Shown here piece after piece: positions 36,104 to 45,182 of a stretch of 64,000 nucleotides of DNA (positions are counted from its first letter, which is position 1; every line of letters begins with the position of its first letter). Location: positions 1 to 64,000 of the forward strand of contig JAAFAI010000004.1 of assembly GCA_018222405.1 (NCBI GenBank). Reading direction: 5' to 3'. The notes under the pieces are model-generated. The model was not told the DNA's origin. It worked only from the letters and a program-made list of their open reading frames with translations, and ran no database searches. The position numbers and the translations under genes are program-made. This stretch comes from Gammaproteobacteria bacterium. GTDB lineage: Bacteria > Pseudomonadota > Gammaproteobacteria > Enterobacterales > Alteromonadaceae.

Positions 36104-37153
36104 ATGGCCCGTGCCGGAGTCACTTATCACGATATCGCTAAAGCCGCTGAAGCCATTAAAACGCAAGGCCAGGAACCCACGGTGGATCGGGTGCGCGAAC
36201 ACCTGGGCACCGGCAGCAAAAGCACCATCGCGCCATTGCTCAAGCGTTGGCGGTCAGACAATGGGGAGGCGGCCGATGTCAGTGGGCTGCCGAACGACCT
36301 CGTCGAGGTGGTAAAGTCCCTGCATGAGCGGGTACAGCAGATGGCCGACCACCGTATCGAACAAGCTCGCCAGGAATTCGAGACTTTAAAGGAAGAACTC
36401 CGCAAAGAGTTGACCCATGCCGACAACACCATGGCGCAACTAACTGCCCGACAACGGGACCTGGAGAACCAGACCGAACGGCTGAGCAAAGAAAAAAGCG
36501 AGCAAAGTCGGTCCCTGGAAGACGCGCGTGTCAGCCTGGCCAAGGCCGAGTCCCAGCGGGACGAAGCTGCTGCACGGATTGTTGAATTGAAGGAGAGCGT
36601 TGCGGAACTCAAACAAGAAAATAAGGATATCCGCGATCATTTCGAACATTACCAGCAGCGTACTGCCGAAGACCGCCAGCAGGAGCGCGAACAATTCCGT
36701 TCAGTTAACCAGGGGCTGAACGATCAGATCCAGGATCTGCAACACCGGCTCGCCCAGGCTGAGTCGAGAGCGTCAGAGCTGTTTGACGCCAATGTGCAGT
36801 TACAACGACATGCCGATGAATTAAAACGGGCCAATGGGGCGCTAAATAGCGACGTGAAGGGAAAGATAGAAGATGTCCAGAACCTGAAACACGAGCTTGA
36901 AGAAGCCGTGGCAAAGTGCCGGGAATACCAGCATCAAAATGATCATTTGGCGCAAAACATGGCCGTGCTCACCACTCAGAAAGCTGATGTTGATAAGCAA
37001 GTGGCCGTCTTATCCCAAACACTGGAGACCACAAAAACCGAATTGAAAACCACCCAGGATAAAGCGGCGCTTCTGATCGACGAGAATAAAGTCATTCTTC
37101 AGGAAAAAGCCGTGATCCAAGGTCAATTTAAACAGCTCCAAAGTTCGCTGTAG
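36104..37153 (+). CDS. tnpT: TnpT-like coiled-coil DNA-binding protein (KfrA N-domain)
   Basis: The N-terminal domain (about 1-60, TYHDIAKAAEAIKTQGQEPTVDRVREHLGTGSKSTIAPLLKRW) is a KfrA-type DNA-binding fold; the remaining roughly 290 residues are a nearly unbroken coiled coil rich in Gln, Glu and Lys. This matches TnpT, the accessory factor for TnpS in Tn4651-group transposons. It is divergent from tnpS. ATG 36,104 is chosen because GAGAGGAATC stands before it; an upstream in-frame extension crosses the rst-like repeat and is unlikely. Confidence 0.85.
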   Translation: MARAGVTYHDIAKAAEAIKTQGQEPTVDRVREHLGTGSKSTIAPLLKRWRSDNGEAADVSGLPNDLVEVVKSLHERVQQMADHRIEQARQEFETLKEELRKELTHADNTMAQLTARQRDLENQTERLSKEKSEQSRSLEDARVSLAKAESQRDEAAARIVELKESVAELKQENKDIRDHFEHYQQRTAEDRQQEREQFRSVNQGLNDQIQDLQHRLAQAESRASELFDANVQLQRHADELKRANGALNSDVKGKIEDVQNLKHELEEAVAKCREYQHQNDHLAQNMAVLTTQKADVDKQVAVLSQTLETTKTELKTTQDKAALLIDENKVILQEKAVIQGQFKQLQSSL

Positions 37154-37272
37154 CCGGATGGATGTATTTTGAGCGCCCGGCAGCTTAATAGTGGAATCGT
37201 CGTAGCTCATCAAATTTGTCGGTTCTTCCACTTGAAGCTTCTGTGCTTCTTCACATCAAGGATCTTTTGCCA

Positions 37273-37605
37273 ATGAATCTGCTGTCAATTTTCACAATAT
37301 TTGTAATTACTGCGGTTGCCGAAATTGTAGGTTGTTATCTGCCGTGGCTGGTACTGAAACAGAACAAGTCGGTATGGTTGTTAATTCCTGCTGCGCTTTC
37401 GCTGGCGTTATTTGCGTGGCTGTTGACGCTTCACCCAACGGCGGCAGGTCGCACTTATGCTGCCTATGCGGGCATATATCTGGGCGTTGCTCTCCTCTGG
37501 TTGCGTATTGTTGACGGAGTGGCGCTCACCCGTTGGGACATCGCGGGGGCTTTGGTCGCATTGGTAGGGGTTACCATCATCGTTATACAGCCAACGGCCG
37601 GTTAG
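37273..37605 (+). CDS. YnfA-family (UPF0060) small membrane protein
   Basis: A 110-residue protein with four membrane helices in the small-multidrug-resistance size class; [36 protein letters not shown] and a terminal VIIVIQP are UPF0060 signatures. Biochemical function is not settled; an efflux role has been proposed for the family. It lies just past tnpT and points into a broken CDF gene. An inverted CTTGA...TCAAG pair upstream (about 37,228-37,261) could be a regulator site. The ribosome site before ATG 37,273 is weak. Confidence 0.85.
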   Translation: MNLLSIFTIFVITAVAEIVGCYLPWLVLKQNKSVWLLIPAALSLALFAWLLTLHPTAAGRTYAAYAGIYLGVALLWLRIVDGVALTRWDIAGALVALVGVTIIVIQPTAG

Positions 37606-37686
37606 GCAAGGCGCCATAATGTTGAATAATATCAGCCGCTTATGCTCAAAGTGGCTAAATCCAACGCTTTTACCGGCCGGACCTCT

Positions 37687-37830
37687 AATAGCGGTACTGT
37701 TCGTTAGCCAGCCACCAATAAACTCGATAATGGTGAACACCACATTTAGGAAAAACGCCCAACCAATACGCTTTGACGCATCACTCGAACGTCCATGTGA
37801 ATGGTCGTGACTATGATTGTGACTGTGCAT
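37687..37830 (-). pseudogene. CDF cation transporter, N-terminal fragment
   Basis: Only the first 48 codons of a cation diffusion facilitator of the ZitB/CzcD type remain: a His-rich start (MHSHNHSHDHSHG) and the first membrane helix to NSTAI, where the intact family continues with ADA-H-D. After that the frame reads unrelated sequence antisense to the YnfA gene. The break near 37,687 is an insertion or deletion junction, possibly linked to arrival of the mer transposon. A separate complete CDF gene lies at 43,968. Confidence 0.75.
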
Positions 37831-38048
37831 GATTTAACTTTTTAAACACATGATGATTTGCTGCTTTACTAAAGTTCATAAAGCCCCTCCCACATATCTA
37901 ATGTAGTTGCTTGGAGCGTCCTATTCATTTTCTTAATAGTATTATCGATTTAGTTACAAAAAAAAACCAATGACACCATCAACTATTACTTTCCAGCGCT
38001 TGTATTTCAAAGGTCGATACTAGGAATCGACCTTCTCCATAACCAGTA

Positions 38049-41000
38049 TTAACTAGCGTGATTAATCGCCAATTTAGTTAAATGTCTCCCATACACTATT
38101 CTGTAGAGAACTGGTAGAACAACCAAAGTAAGCAGTGTCGAGGACAAAATGCCGCCAATCACAACAGTGGCCAACGGTCTTTGCACTTCTGCACCTATGC
38201 CCGTATTCAGCGCCATGGGCACAAATCCAAGGCTTGCAACTAATGCTGTCATTAATACCGGACGCAAGCGAATAAGAGCCCCTTCAACAATGCTATTCAC
38301 TAATTCTCCGGTTTCTAGCAAACGTTGCTTGATGAATGACAGCATTACCAATCCGTTTAATACGGCAATCCCAGACAGTGCGATAAACCCTACCGACGCG
38401 GATATGGATAAAGGCATATCCCTTAACCAAAGAGACATTACACCGCCTGTTAATGCCAAAGGGATACCTGTGAAGATAATTAACGCATCACGTATTGAAC
38501 CAAACGCAATTACCAGCATAGTCAAAATCACAAACAACGTAACCGGTACCACAATCGTCAATCGTTGACTCGCACTTTCGAGCTGCTCAAAGGTTCCACC
38601 ATAGTCGAGCCAATAACCAGCAGGTAAATTTACTTCATCATTAATTCTCGCCTGAGCTTCCTCAACAAAAGTGCCAATATCTCTGTCACGCACATTTGCT
38701 GTGACAACAATACTACGTTTGCCATTTTCCCGGCTTATTTGGCTAGGTACTTCTTTAAATGCAAGTGTGGCTAATTCGCTCATTGGTACATGCTCACCAG
38801 AGGGCGTGACTATGGGAATGGTCTCAAGCTGAGTGAGTTCATTTCGAATGTCGTCGGCATATCGCACGACAATTTTAAAGCGTCTGTCGCCCTCAAAAAT
38901 CATTCCAGCGGTTTCTCCACCTGTCGCAGCATTGAGCCATAACTGCAAGTCGGCTATATCCAAACCAAAGCGTGCCAATTGATCAGGCTTTGGTGTGACG
39001 GTGAAGATTGGAATGCCTTCTACCTGCTCAAGCCTCGCGTCATCAGCTCCTTCAATCGTTGAAATAACGGTCAAAATGTCAGAAGCAGATGCAAAGAGCG
39101 TATCTAAGTCATCCCCAAATAGCCTTATCCCCAAATCTGCCCTTACGCCACTAATCAATTCGTTAAAACGCATTTGTATAGGTTGCGTAAATTCATAATT
39201 ATTGCCGGGCAAAGTAAACAAGTCCTCTTCAAACGTTTTCACTAACTCAGCTTTTGTCATTGATGGATCGGGCCATTGCTCCCTAGGCTTTAAAATAACA
39301 AACGTATCAGTAATGTTTGGTGGCATAGGGTCGGTGGCGACCTCACCCGTACCCGTGCGACCGAATACCGTCTGTACTTGCTCATACTGCATAAGTTTCG
39401 CTTCAAGAGTTTTTTGCATTTCAACTGCTTGTTCTACCCCTGTCCCAGGGATCCTAATGGCTTGTACTAAGATATCACCTTCATTGAGCTGGGGAATAAA
39501 CTCGGAGCCTAATTTACTGCCCATCCATAAACTGCCGACAACCAAAGCACTCGCTGCTACTACCACTAGCCATCTAAAACGCAGCGCTCCGGTTAAAACA
39601 GGACGATAGACTGCCTTTGCACCTTTAATAATTGGGCTTTCTTTTTCGCTAATTTTACCTCTCATGAAAATTGCTATCGCCGCAGGCACTACGGTAAAAC
39701 AAAATACCATTGCGGCAAGCAAAGCCATTATCACGGTCGCTGCCATGGGGTGGAACATTTTACCTTCGACGCCAGTGAGCGTGAACAAGGGGATATAAAC
39801 AATGGTAATGATCAATACACCAAACAAACTGGGACGTATGACTTCATTAGTGGCTTCATAAACAACATTCAGCCTTTCTTTGAGCGGTAGAGTAGCGCCG
39901 TTTTGTTTCTGGGATTCGGATAATCGTCTGATACAGTTTTCAACAATGATAACTGCGCCATCGACAATCAAGCCAAAATCCAGTGCGCCTAAACTCATTA
40001 AGTTAGCAGACACATCGGTTTTGACCATACCCGATATCGTGGCAAGCATTGCCATGGGTATTACAGCGGCTGTAATAAGTGCAGCTCGCACATTCCCAAG
40101 CAAAACGAATAGCACAACGATGACAAGTAAAGCGCCCTCGACGAGGTTTTTCTGTACTGTGTCGATGGTTTTGTCAACGAGGCTTGTTCTATCGTAAACC
40201 GCTTCAAGGATAACGCCCTCGGGTAAGCTTGTTTTAATGGTTTCGAGCTTACTGTCCACAGCTTTGGCGACCGTACGAGAGTTTTCTCCCACTAACATCA
40301 TTGTCGTGCCAATCACTGTTTCTTGGCCATTTAACGTGCCGGCTCCAGAGCGCAGCTCTTTACCGAGGTTGATTTGGGCGATGTCTTGAATTTTTACCGG
40401 TACGCCATCAATGATCTTAACAACCACTTGGCCGATATCGTCGATGCCCTTCAGTTGGGCTTCCGATCTGATCAGTACTTGTTGCCCATTTTGTTCTACA
40501 AAACCAGCGCCTTGATTCGCATTGTTGCGTTCTAGCGCACTGAGAAGGTCACCTGTACTTATCCCAAAGTTTATCATTGCGACTGGATTAGGATTCACAT
40601 GATATTGCTTTTCAAATCCGCCTATCGCATAAACCTCGGTCACCCCCTCAACAAGCGACAATTGGGGCTTAACTACCCAATCATGGATCTCCCTTAATGC
40701 CATAGCATCATAGGGTTGACCGTTGTCCTGTCGCGCCTGAGGCTCAGCACTTAACGAGTACATGTAAATTTCACCCAAGCCTGTGGCGATAGGGCCCATT
40801 TCAGGGGTTAACCCTGTTGGCAATTGCGCCGCGATGGCGGTGAGACGCTCGTTGACGAGATTTCGTGCGAAATATAAATCGGTGCCCTCTTTAAACACGA
40901 CTGTGACTTGCGACAAGCCATAGCGTGATATCGAGCGGGTATACGATAAATTAGGCAAACCGGCCAGCGAGGTTTCAACTATAAACGTTATGCGTTGCTC

Positions 41001-41183
41001 AGTCTCCAAAGGCGAGTAACCTGGGGTTGCGGTATTTATCTGCACTTGCACGTTGGTGATATCAGGCACAGCATCAATCGGCAGTTGTTTGTAACTGTAC
41101 ATACCAAAAAAGGCGACAAACAAGGCGAACAACATCATGACACCACGGCGCTCAATGGATAGACGGAGTATTGGTGCAATCAT
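38049..41183 (-). CDS. czcA: Heavy-metal RND efflux pump CzcA
   Basis: An inner-membrane proton-driven exporter of divalent cations (1044 residues, normal). The helix-4 motif reads ALDFGLIVDGAVIIVEN, the form of the Co/Zn/Cd group (HME1), not the Cu/Ag group. Twelve membrane helices and the paired periplasmic pore domains are present, with the conserved N-terminus RRGVMMLFALFVAFFGMYSYKQLPIDAVPDITN. It is the last gene of the CDF-CzcCBA operon, 60 nt after czcB. Cobalt/zinc/cadmium specificity is inferred from the motif and the MerR-type regulator. Confidence 0.93.
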   Translation of the reverse strand: MIAPILRLSIERRGVMMLFALFVAFFGMYSYKQLPIDAVPDITNVQVQINTATPGYSPLETEQRITFIVETSLAGLPNLSYTRSISRYGLSQVTVVFKEGTDLYFARNLVNERLTAIAAQLPTGLTPEMGPIATGLGEIYMYSLSAEPQARQDNGQPYDAMALREIHDWVVKPQLSLVEGVTEVYAIGGFEKQYHVNPNPVAMINFGISTGDLLSALERNNANQGAGFVEQNGQQVLIRSEAQLKGIDDIGQVVVKIIDGVPVKIQDIAQINLGKELRSGAGTLNGQETVIGTTMMLVGENSRTVAKAVDSKLETIKTSLPEGVILEAVYDRTSLVDKTIDTVQKNLVEGALLVIVVLFVLLGNVRAALITAAVIPMAMLATISGMVKTDVSANLMSLGALDFGLIVDGAVIIVENCIRRLSESQKQNGATLPLKERLNVVYEATNEVIRPSLFGVLIITIVYIPLFTLTGVEGKMFHPMAATVIMALLAAMVFCFTVVPAAIAIFMRGKISEKESPIIKGAKAVYRPVLTGALRFRWLVVVAASALVVGSLWMGSKLGSEFIPQLNEGDILVQAIRIPGTGVEQAVEMQKTLEAKLMQYEQVQTVFGRTGTGEVATDPMPPNITDTFVILKPREQWPDPSMTKAELVKTFEEDLFTLPGNNYEFTQPIQMRFNELISGVRADLGIRLFGDDLDTLFASASDILTVISTIEGADDARLEQVEGIPIFTVTPKPDQLARFGLDIADLQLWLNAATGGETAGMIFEGDRRFKIVVRYADDIRNELTQLETIPIVTPSGEHVPMSELATLAFKEVPSQISRENGKRSIVVTANVRDRDIGTFVEEAQARINDEVNLPAGYWLDYGGTFEQLESASQRLTIVVPVTLFVILTMLVIAFGSIRDALIIFTGIPLALTGGVMSLWLRDMPLSISASVGFIALSGIAVLNGLVMLSFIKQRLLETGELVNSIVEGALIRLRPVLMTALVASLGFVPMALNTGIGAEVQRPLATVVIGGILSSTLLTLVVLPVLYRIVYGRHLTKLAINHAS

Positions 41184-41243
41184 GCTCTCACCTCACCGTT
41201 TTTATGGACTTGGCTTTGCTTTTGACAATAAATGCGCAGGTAA

Positions 41244-42179
41244 TTAGTCATCATCGCCCGCCTCCATTTTTAATAAATCAGCTTTTAGTAGATAGCTATT
41301 TTCTACAACGACTTGCTGGCCTATTTGAACGCCCTTCACAATCTCTACTAAACGGTTGTCCGTGTTCCCAAGTTTTACTTGGCGGGGGTAAAATCGTTCC
41401 CCTTCTTTGACAAAAACAATGGTTTGCCCATCTAACTCTTGTATTGAACTTTTGGGGAGAGCCAGATTGACTTCTTGGAACCCAATCTGAATATAACCCT
41501 CTACCATAGCGCCTAAAGGCCAATAACCACTGCCATTATCAACGTTCACAAACGCGATAGAATAAGGTTTGTCATCAGGTGAGGACGTAATGTGGCTTAT
41601 ACTTGATTGTTGCTGCAATTCCTCAAGCCTTAAAGTGACTTCCATATCAGCGGCAATACGAGTACGTTGTTTGGGGAAAATAGCTAATTGAGCAATTGCG
41701 CGAGAGTAATTAGCAACAGAAAGCAGTACTTGACCGTTGGTGAGCTCACCATCATTGGCGTGTCTAGCAATGATTTTTCCAGACATTGGTGAGGTGATTG
41801 AGTATTGATTTAAACTCTCGTTTGACTCAATGATTGCCAGTGTGTCACCTTTTTCTACTTTATCTCCAATATTCACCATGATACGTTTTACAACACCGTC
41901 GAAGCGGGCACGAATATGACTCAGTGATGCAGGATCATGAACTATCCGCCCAAACGTTCTGGTTGTGAGCGATAATGATCCTGACGCGGCAGAAGCAGTC
42001 ACGATATCGTTTTCAAGCATCCGTTCTTGAGATAACACTACGTACTCGGGTCTTTCTTCGGCTTCCTCATCGTCATCATCAGCCAGGGCGACAGTAGCAA
42101 ACAGTAAAGTCAGTAGCATGGCTAACACGCCAAGCAAGTCACGTGCGCTAGTGAGTAATGTAAATTGTGATGTATTCAT
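41244..42179 (-). CDS. czcB: Heavy-metal efflux adaptor CzcB
   Basis: The periplasmic membrane-fusion subunit of the Czc pump, 311 residues, short for the family. A signal/anchor helix (about 13-33) precedes an acidic DDDDEEAEE stretch. The lipoyl half-motif (ARFDGVVKRIMVNIGDKVEKGDTLAIIES) and its partner (SITSPMSGKIIARHANDGELT) are separated by only a few residues, so the usual alpha-hairpin is nearly absent. The C-terminal KADLLKMEAGDDD is typical. Its ATG overlaps the czcC stop by one base. Confidence 0.9.
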   Translation of the reverse strand: MNTSQFTLLTSARDLLGVLAMLLTLLFATVALADDDDEEAEERPEYVVLSQERMLENDIVTASAASGSLSLTTRTFGRIVHDPASLSHIRARFDGVVKRIMVNIGDKVEKGDTLAIIESNESLNQYSITSPMSGKIIARHANDGELTNGQVLLSVANYSRAIAQLAIFPKQRTRIAADMEVTLRLEELQQQSSISHITSSPDDKPYSIAFVNVDNGSGYWPLGAMVEGYIQIGFQEVNLALPKSSIQELDGQTIVFVKEGERFYPRQVKLGNTDNRLVEIVKGVQIGQQVVVENSYLLKADLLKMEAGDDD

Positions 42180-43513
42180 TATTTTTTCTCTAGTAATTCT
42201 GATGATTGAGCAGACGTCGAGGGAGAGTCAGAAAACACGGGAATTCCCGTAAGTGCCTCTAGATCTGCGCTTCGAAGGTGGACTAAGCCTGCTGCTTTTA
42301 TCAGTGCTCGTTGCATATCGATGAGTTGTTGCTGCGTTGTCACCCACTCTATGTAGTTGTAGCGACCACTTTCATAGCCTTCCCGCGCCAAGTTCAGTGC
42401 AGATTCCAATGTGGGAACGACATTGTCTTGAAGGGTCGTAACAGTGAGCAAGGCTTGGTCTTTTGCGCTAATGACTTGATTTATTTGGCGAGTGAGTTCA
42501 CGAATTTTCGCTTGTTTTTGATAGTCGATACTGTCAAGCAATGCGCGCTGTTGTTCGTATTCTCCTAGATTCCGCTGCTTGGTATTTAACGGCACCGAAA
42601 TACTGGCGACTAACGCTGTGTCATTAATTCCCTGCATTCTTCGGATACCGGCTTCCCACGCAATGTCGAACTGCTGACTGGCCTGAACCACTCTCAATCT
42701 GGCCTCTTGTACCCGATAGTTATCAGCATAAAGCAGAACGTGTGGATTGCTTTGAAGCTGTGAAAGCATATGTTCAAGTGACAGTGAATTTGGAAACGAT
42801 AACAGTATCCCTTCAACTTCCGCAAACGCAGCGTTAGTGTCACCCCACATGATGGCCAGGTCGCGTTTATACTCATTGAGTTTTTGTTCACTTATCAATA
42901 ACGACAAACGCGCCTGCGACAACGCTGACTCTGCACGTTTTTTCTCAAGTGGTGAAGAAGCCCCCGCTTCAACCCGTGTAGAGACTGTCTGAAGCATTGT
43001 GCGAGCCAGCATTTCAGCTCGTTGCTCAGTCTTGTGCAACGCTTGTTGGACAATGACATTGATATATCGTCGAGTTGTTTCACCCAAGATGTCCAGCGTA
43101 CGAATGCGCCGTTGTGTAAGCAGTTGTGCTTTTTTTGAACTCACCACATTCATTCGGCCGCTGACTTTATCTCCAAGCTCGATGACCGACGATAAGGTCA
43201 GTGTCAATTCGGCATCTTTGATACCAGACACTTCGCCTGTTCCCAACACATTTTCAACTTCAACCCCAACAGACATTTCAGGTCGTAAGCTGGCCATTTT
43301 TGATTCACCATCCAAAGCCGAAGATTTAAATTCGAACACAACTAAATCTGGGTTGTTTGATAATGTGCGTTTGAGCGCATTTTCAAGCGTGATTGAAGAC
43401 TTTTGCGCATTGGCAGATTGAACAGATATGCTCATGGTTACCAGTGCAGCAGATATCAATTTCAGATACGCTGAGCTAGCTTTTTTTATGCCCAATGGGC
43501 GTGAAGAACTCAT
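42179..43513 (-). CDS. czcC: Heavy-metal efflux outer-membrane channel CzcC
   Basis: A TolC-family outer-membrane factor of 444 residues. After a signal peptide (to about residue 36, SANA-Q), two OEP repeats with long helices follow; SVGVEVENVLGTGEVSG and SVPLNTKQRNLGEYEQQ are CzcC-like. It delivers metal from the CzcAB complex across the outer membrane. It is translationally linked to czcB (1-nt overlap). Confidence 0.9.
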   Translation of the reverse strand: MSSSRPLGIKKASSAYLKLISAALVTMSISVQSANAQKSSITLENALKRTLSNNPDLVVFEFKSSALDGESKMASLRPEMSVGVEVENVLGTGEVSGIKDAELTLTLSSVIELGDKVSGRMNVVSSKKAQLLTQRRIRTLDILGETTRRYINVIVQQALHKTEQRAEMLARTMLQTVSTRVEAGASSPLEKKRAESALSQARLSLLISEQKLNEYKRDLAIMWGDTNAAFAEVEGILLSFPNSLSLEHMLSQLQSNPHVLLYADNYRVQEARLRVVQASQQFDIAWEAGIRRMQGINDTALVASISVPLNTKQRNLGEYEQQRALLDSIDYQKQAKIRELTRQINQVISAKDQALLTVTTLQDNVVPTLESALNLAREGYESGRYNYIEWVTTQQQLIDMQRALIKAAGLVHLRSADLEALTGIPVFSDSPSTSAQSSELLEKK

Positions 43514-43585
43514 AAAAGAACCTTTTGTTCATAAGATAACGACATACATGGAAAGCACCCATGCAAACATATAGGAGGGAATGGA

Positions 43586-43981
43586 TTAATGTTGAGGTGG
43601 GCGCAAAAGGCCTTCGACTAGGCCGTCAATGACGTTGCGGGAATAACTGTATTGATTGGTATATAACGGTTTAGATACGTCATTTATTGGGTGTTGTGCC
43701 AGAAACTTAATCTGTCCACATTGACATAGCACACAATGGAAACACTTAGACTCTTCACTCGACGTATTATCACCAGCATTTACATTTTTTTCGGGAACAT
43801 CATAAGTGCCTATCGACTTTGATTGTTCAGGGACTGACGATACCTCCGCAGGGTAGTCATCGCATTGAGCGGCGAACGAAAAGCCCGATTGACACATGAG
43901 CAAAGTAATAAGTAGCCATGCCAACCTACGCAGTTTTGATGTGCAATTAAAAATTGGCATTTTCTTATCAACTTTGCGCAT
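43586..43981 (-). CDS. Small exported Cys-rich protein ending LLRPP
   Basis: A 131-residue protein with a signal peptide (hydrophobic core LAWLLITLLMCQSGFSFA), a polar middle, a Cys cluster (KCFHCVLCQCGQ) and a terminal LLRPPQH. The Cys cluster suggests metal binding in the periplasm. I know no named family. It lies between the CDF gene (overlapping its stop) and czcC. A protein with the same design (hydrophobic start, Cys cluster, LLRPP end) heads the copper operon at 49,157. The start is uncertain (43,981 or 43,960). Confidence 0.6.
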   Translation of the reverse strand: MRKVDKKMPIFNCTSKLRRLAWLLITLLMCQSGFSFAAQCDDYPAEVSSVPEQSKSIGTYDVPEKNVNAGDNTSSEESKCFHCVLCQCGQIKFLAQHPINDVSKPLYTNQYSYSRNVIDGLVEGLLRPPQH

Positions 43982-44585
43982 TAAGCGCTCGCTGTCTTTC
44001 ATTTCCAGCCTCTTCGAGGATCATTTTTGCCCCGCGCAACACAACGCACGAAACTATCACACCGATAACCAGATCAGGCCATCGAGAATCGAGCCAAAAC
44101 ACCAAAACGCCAGCAAAAATAACGCCTAAGTTGGCAATCACATCGTTGGCTGAAAATATCCAGCTTGCCCGCATATGCACTTCTTCATTTCTTTGTTTGC
44201 GTATGATCACAAGACAAATGACATTAGCAACCAGTGCAACTGCCCCCATAGCCATCATTAATCCTGATACAGGTTCGCTACCGTAAATTGACCGTCTTAC
44301 AATATCAATGATAATCAACAGACCCAATGCCATCTGAAAAAAGCCGCTAATTCTAGCCGCATTCGCTTTGTGCAATAGCGATTTACCAATAGCATAAAGG
44401 GCAACACCATAGACAACTGCGTCGGCGAGCATATCAAGTGAATCGGCTATTAATGCGGTTGAATCAGCAAGCAACCCGATCCCCATTTCTATAACAAACA
44501 TTGTCGCGTTTATTCCCAAAAGCCAATACAAAACCTGTCGTTGAGACTGGTCTTTTATTTCAACTTCGCACCCACATCCGCTCAT
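43968..44585 (-). CDS. CDF-family cation efflux protein
   Basis: An inner-membrane divalent-cation/proton exchanger of the cation diffusion facilitator family. The 205-residue product has six predicted helices but only a very short C-terminal tail, so it lacks the usual cytoplasmic dimer domain. The metal-site motif on helix 2 is DSLDMLADAVVYG and on helix 5 SANDVIANLG. An N-terminal CGCEVE may add a metal site. ATG 44,585 is preferred over GTG 44,594. It is the first gene of the czc operon, directly after a MerR-type promoter. Confidence 0.88.
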   Translation of the reverse strand: MSGCGCEVEIKDQSQRQVLYWLLGINATMFVIEMGIGLLADSTALIADSLDMLADAVVYGVALYAIGKSLLHKANAARISGFFQMALGLLIIIDIVRRSIYGSEPVSGLMMAMGAVALVANVICLVIIRKQRNEEVHMRASWIFSANDVIANLGVIFAGVLVFWLDSRWPDLVIGVIVSCVVLRGAKMILEEAGNERQRALNAQS

Positions 44586-44617
44586 TGGAAACACACTCTT
44601 TACTGATGAATAAAATG

Positions 44618-44648
44618 AGTATAAAGTCTATACTTGGTATAGAGTCAA
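44618..44648 (-). promoter_or_regulatory. MerR-type promoter/operator for the CDF-czc operon
   Basis: On the minus strand -35 TTGACT (44,643-44,648) and -10 TATACT (44,618-44,623) are separated by 19 bp containing the dyad CTATACCAAGTATAG (44,628-44,642). The long spacer and dyad are diagnostic of MerR-family activation, here surely by the divergent regulator 17 bp away. Confidence 0.9.
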
Positions 44649-44664
44649 CGGTTAGGAGAAAAAA

Positions 44665-45054
44665 ATGAAAATTGGTGATGTCGCAAAGACGACAGGTTGT
44701 AGTATTCAGACCATTCGTTTTTATGAAAAGAAGGGGCTCTTGCCTGAGCTTAAGCGCTCAAGTGGAAATTATCGTGTCTACGACAAGGGGACTATTGAAC
44801 AACTCCTGTTTATCAAACAGTGTCGTTCATTAGATATGTCTATCATGGAAGTAAAAACGCTAATGGACAGTCGTTCGAGGCCAGATCAGAGCTGTTCAAA
44901 TATCAATACGTTAATAGCTAAGCATTTATCAGACGTCATTATTCGCATTGAAGAGCTAAACGCATTAAAGTCATCACTCGAAAATATGGCGTCAAAGTGT
45001 GATCAAAACAAAACCATTAGGGACTGTGGCATTTTAAATTATTTACACACTTAA
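44665..45054 (+). CDS. MerR-family Cd/Pb/Zn-responsive regulator
   Basis: A 129-residue MerR-type protein: HTH (IGDVAKTTGCSIQTIRFYEKKGLLPEL), dimer helix and metal-binding loop. Cysteines in DQSCSN and in the terminal CDQNKTIRDC (Cys-X8-Cys) match the CadR/PbrR group, which senses Cd(II), Pb(II) or Zn(II). AGGAG stands before the ATG. It is divergent from the CDF-czc operon and overlooks its operator. The metal is inferred. Confidence 0.9.
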   Translation: MKIGDVAKTTGCSIQTIRFYEKKGLLPELKRSSGNYRVYDKGTIEQLLFIKQCRSLDMSIMEVKTLMDSRSRPDQSCSNINTLIAKHLSDVIIRIEELNALKSSLENMASKCDQNKTIRDCGILNYLHT

Positions 45055-45182
45055 AAGTGTAAGAAGCACACAGTTTCACTGTGCGCACTCGCCTTAACGT
45101 GTATCTATCGGCTAACATTCTTCATGCGTATAGATTTGTGAAGCAAAAAACACTAGCCTGAACTTTTGATTCTGAGGCAGCT

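Noticed and set aside
38149..40197. Long open frames opposite czcA
   Set aside because: They run antisense through a strongly conserved pump gene and show no family motifs.
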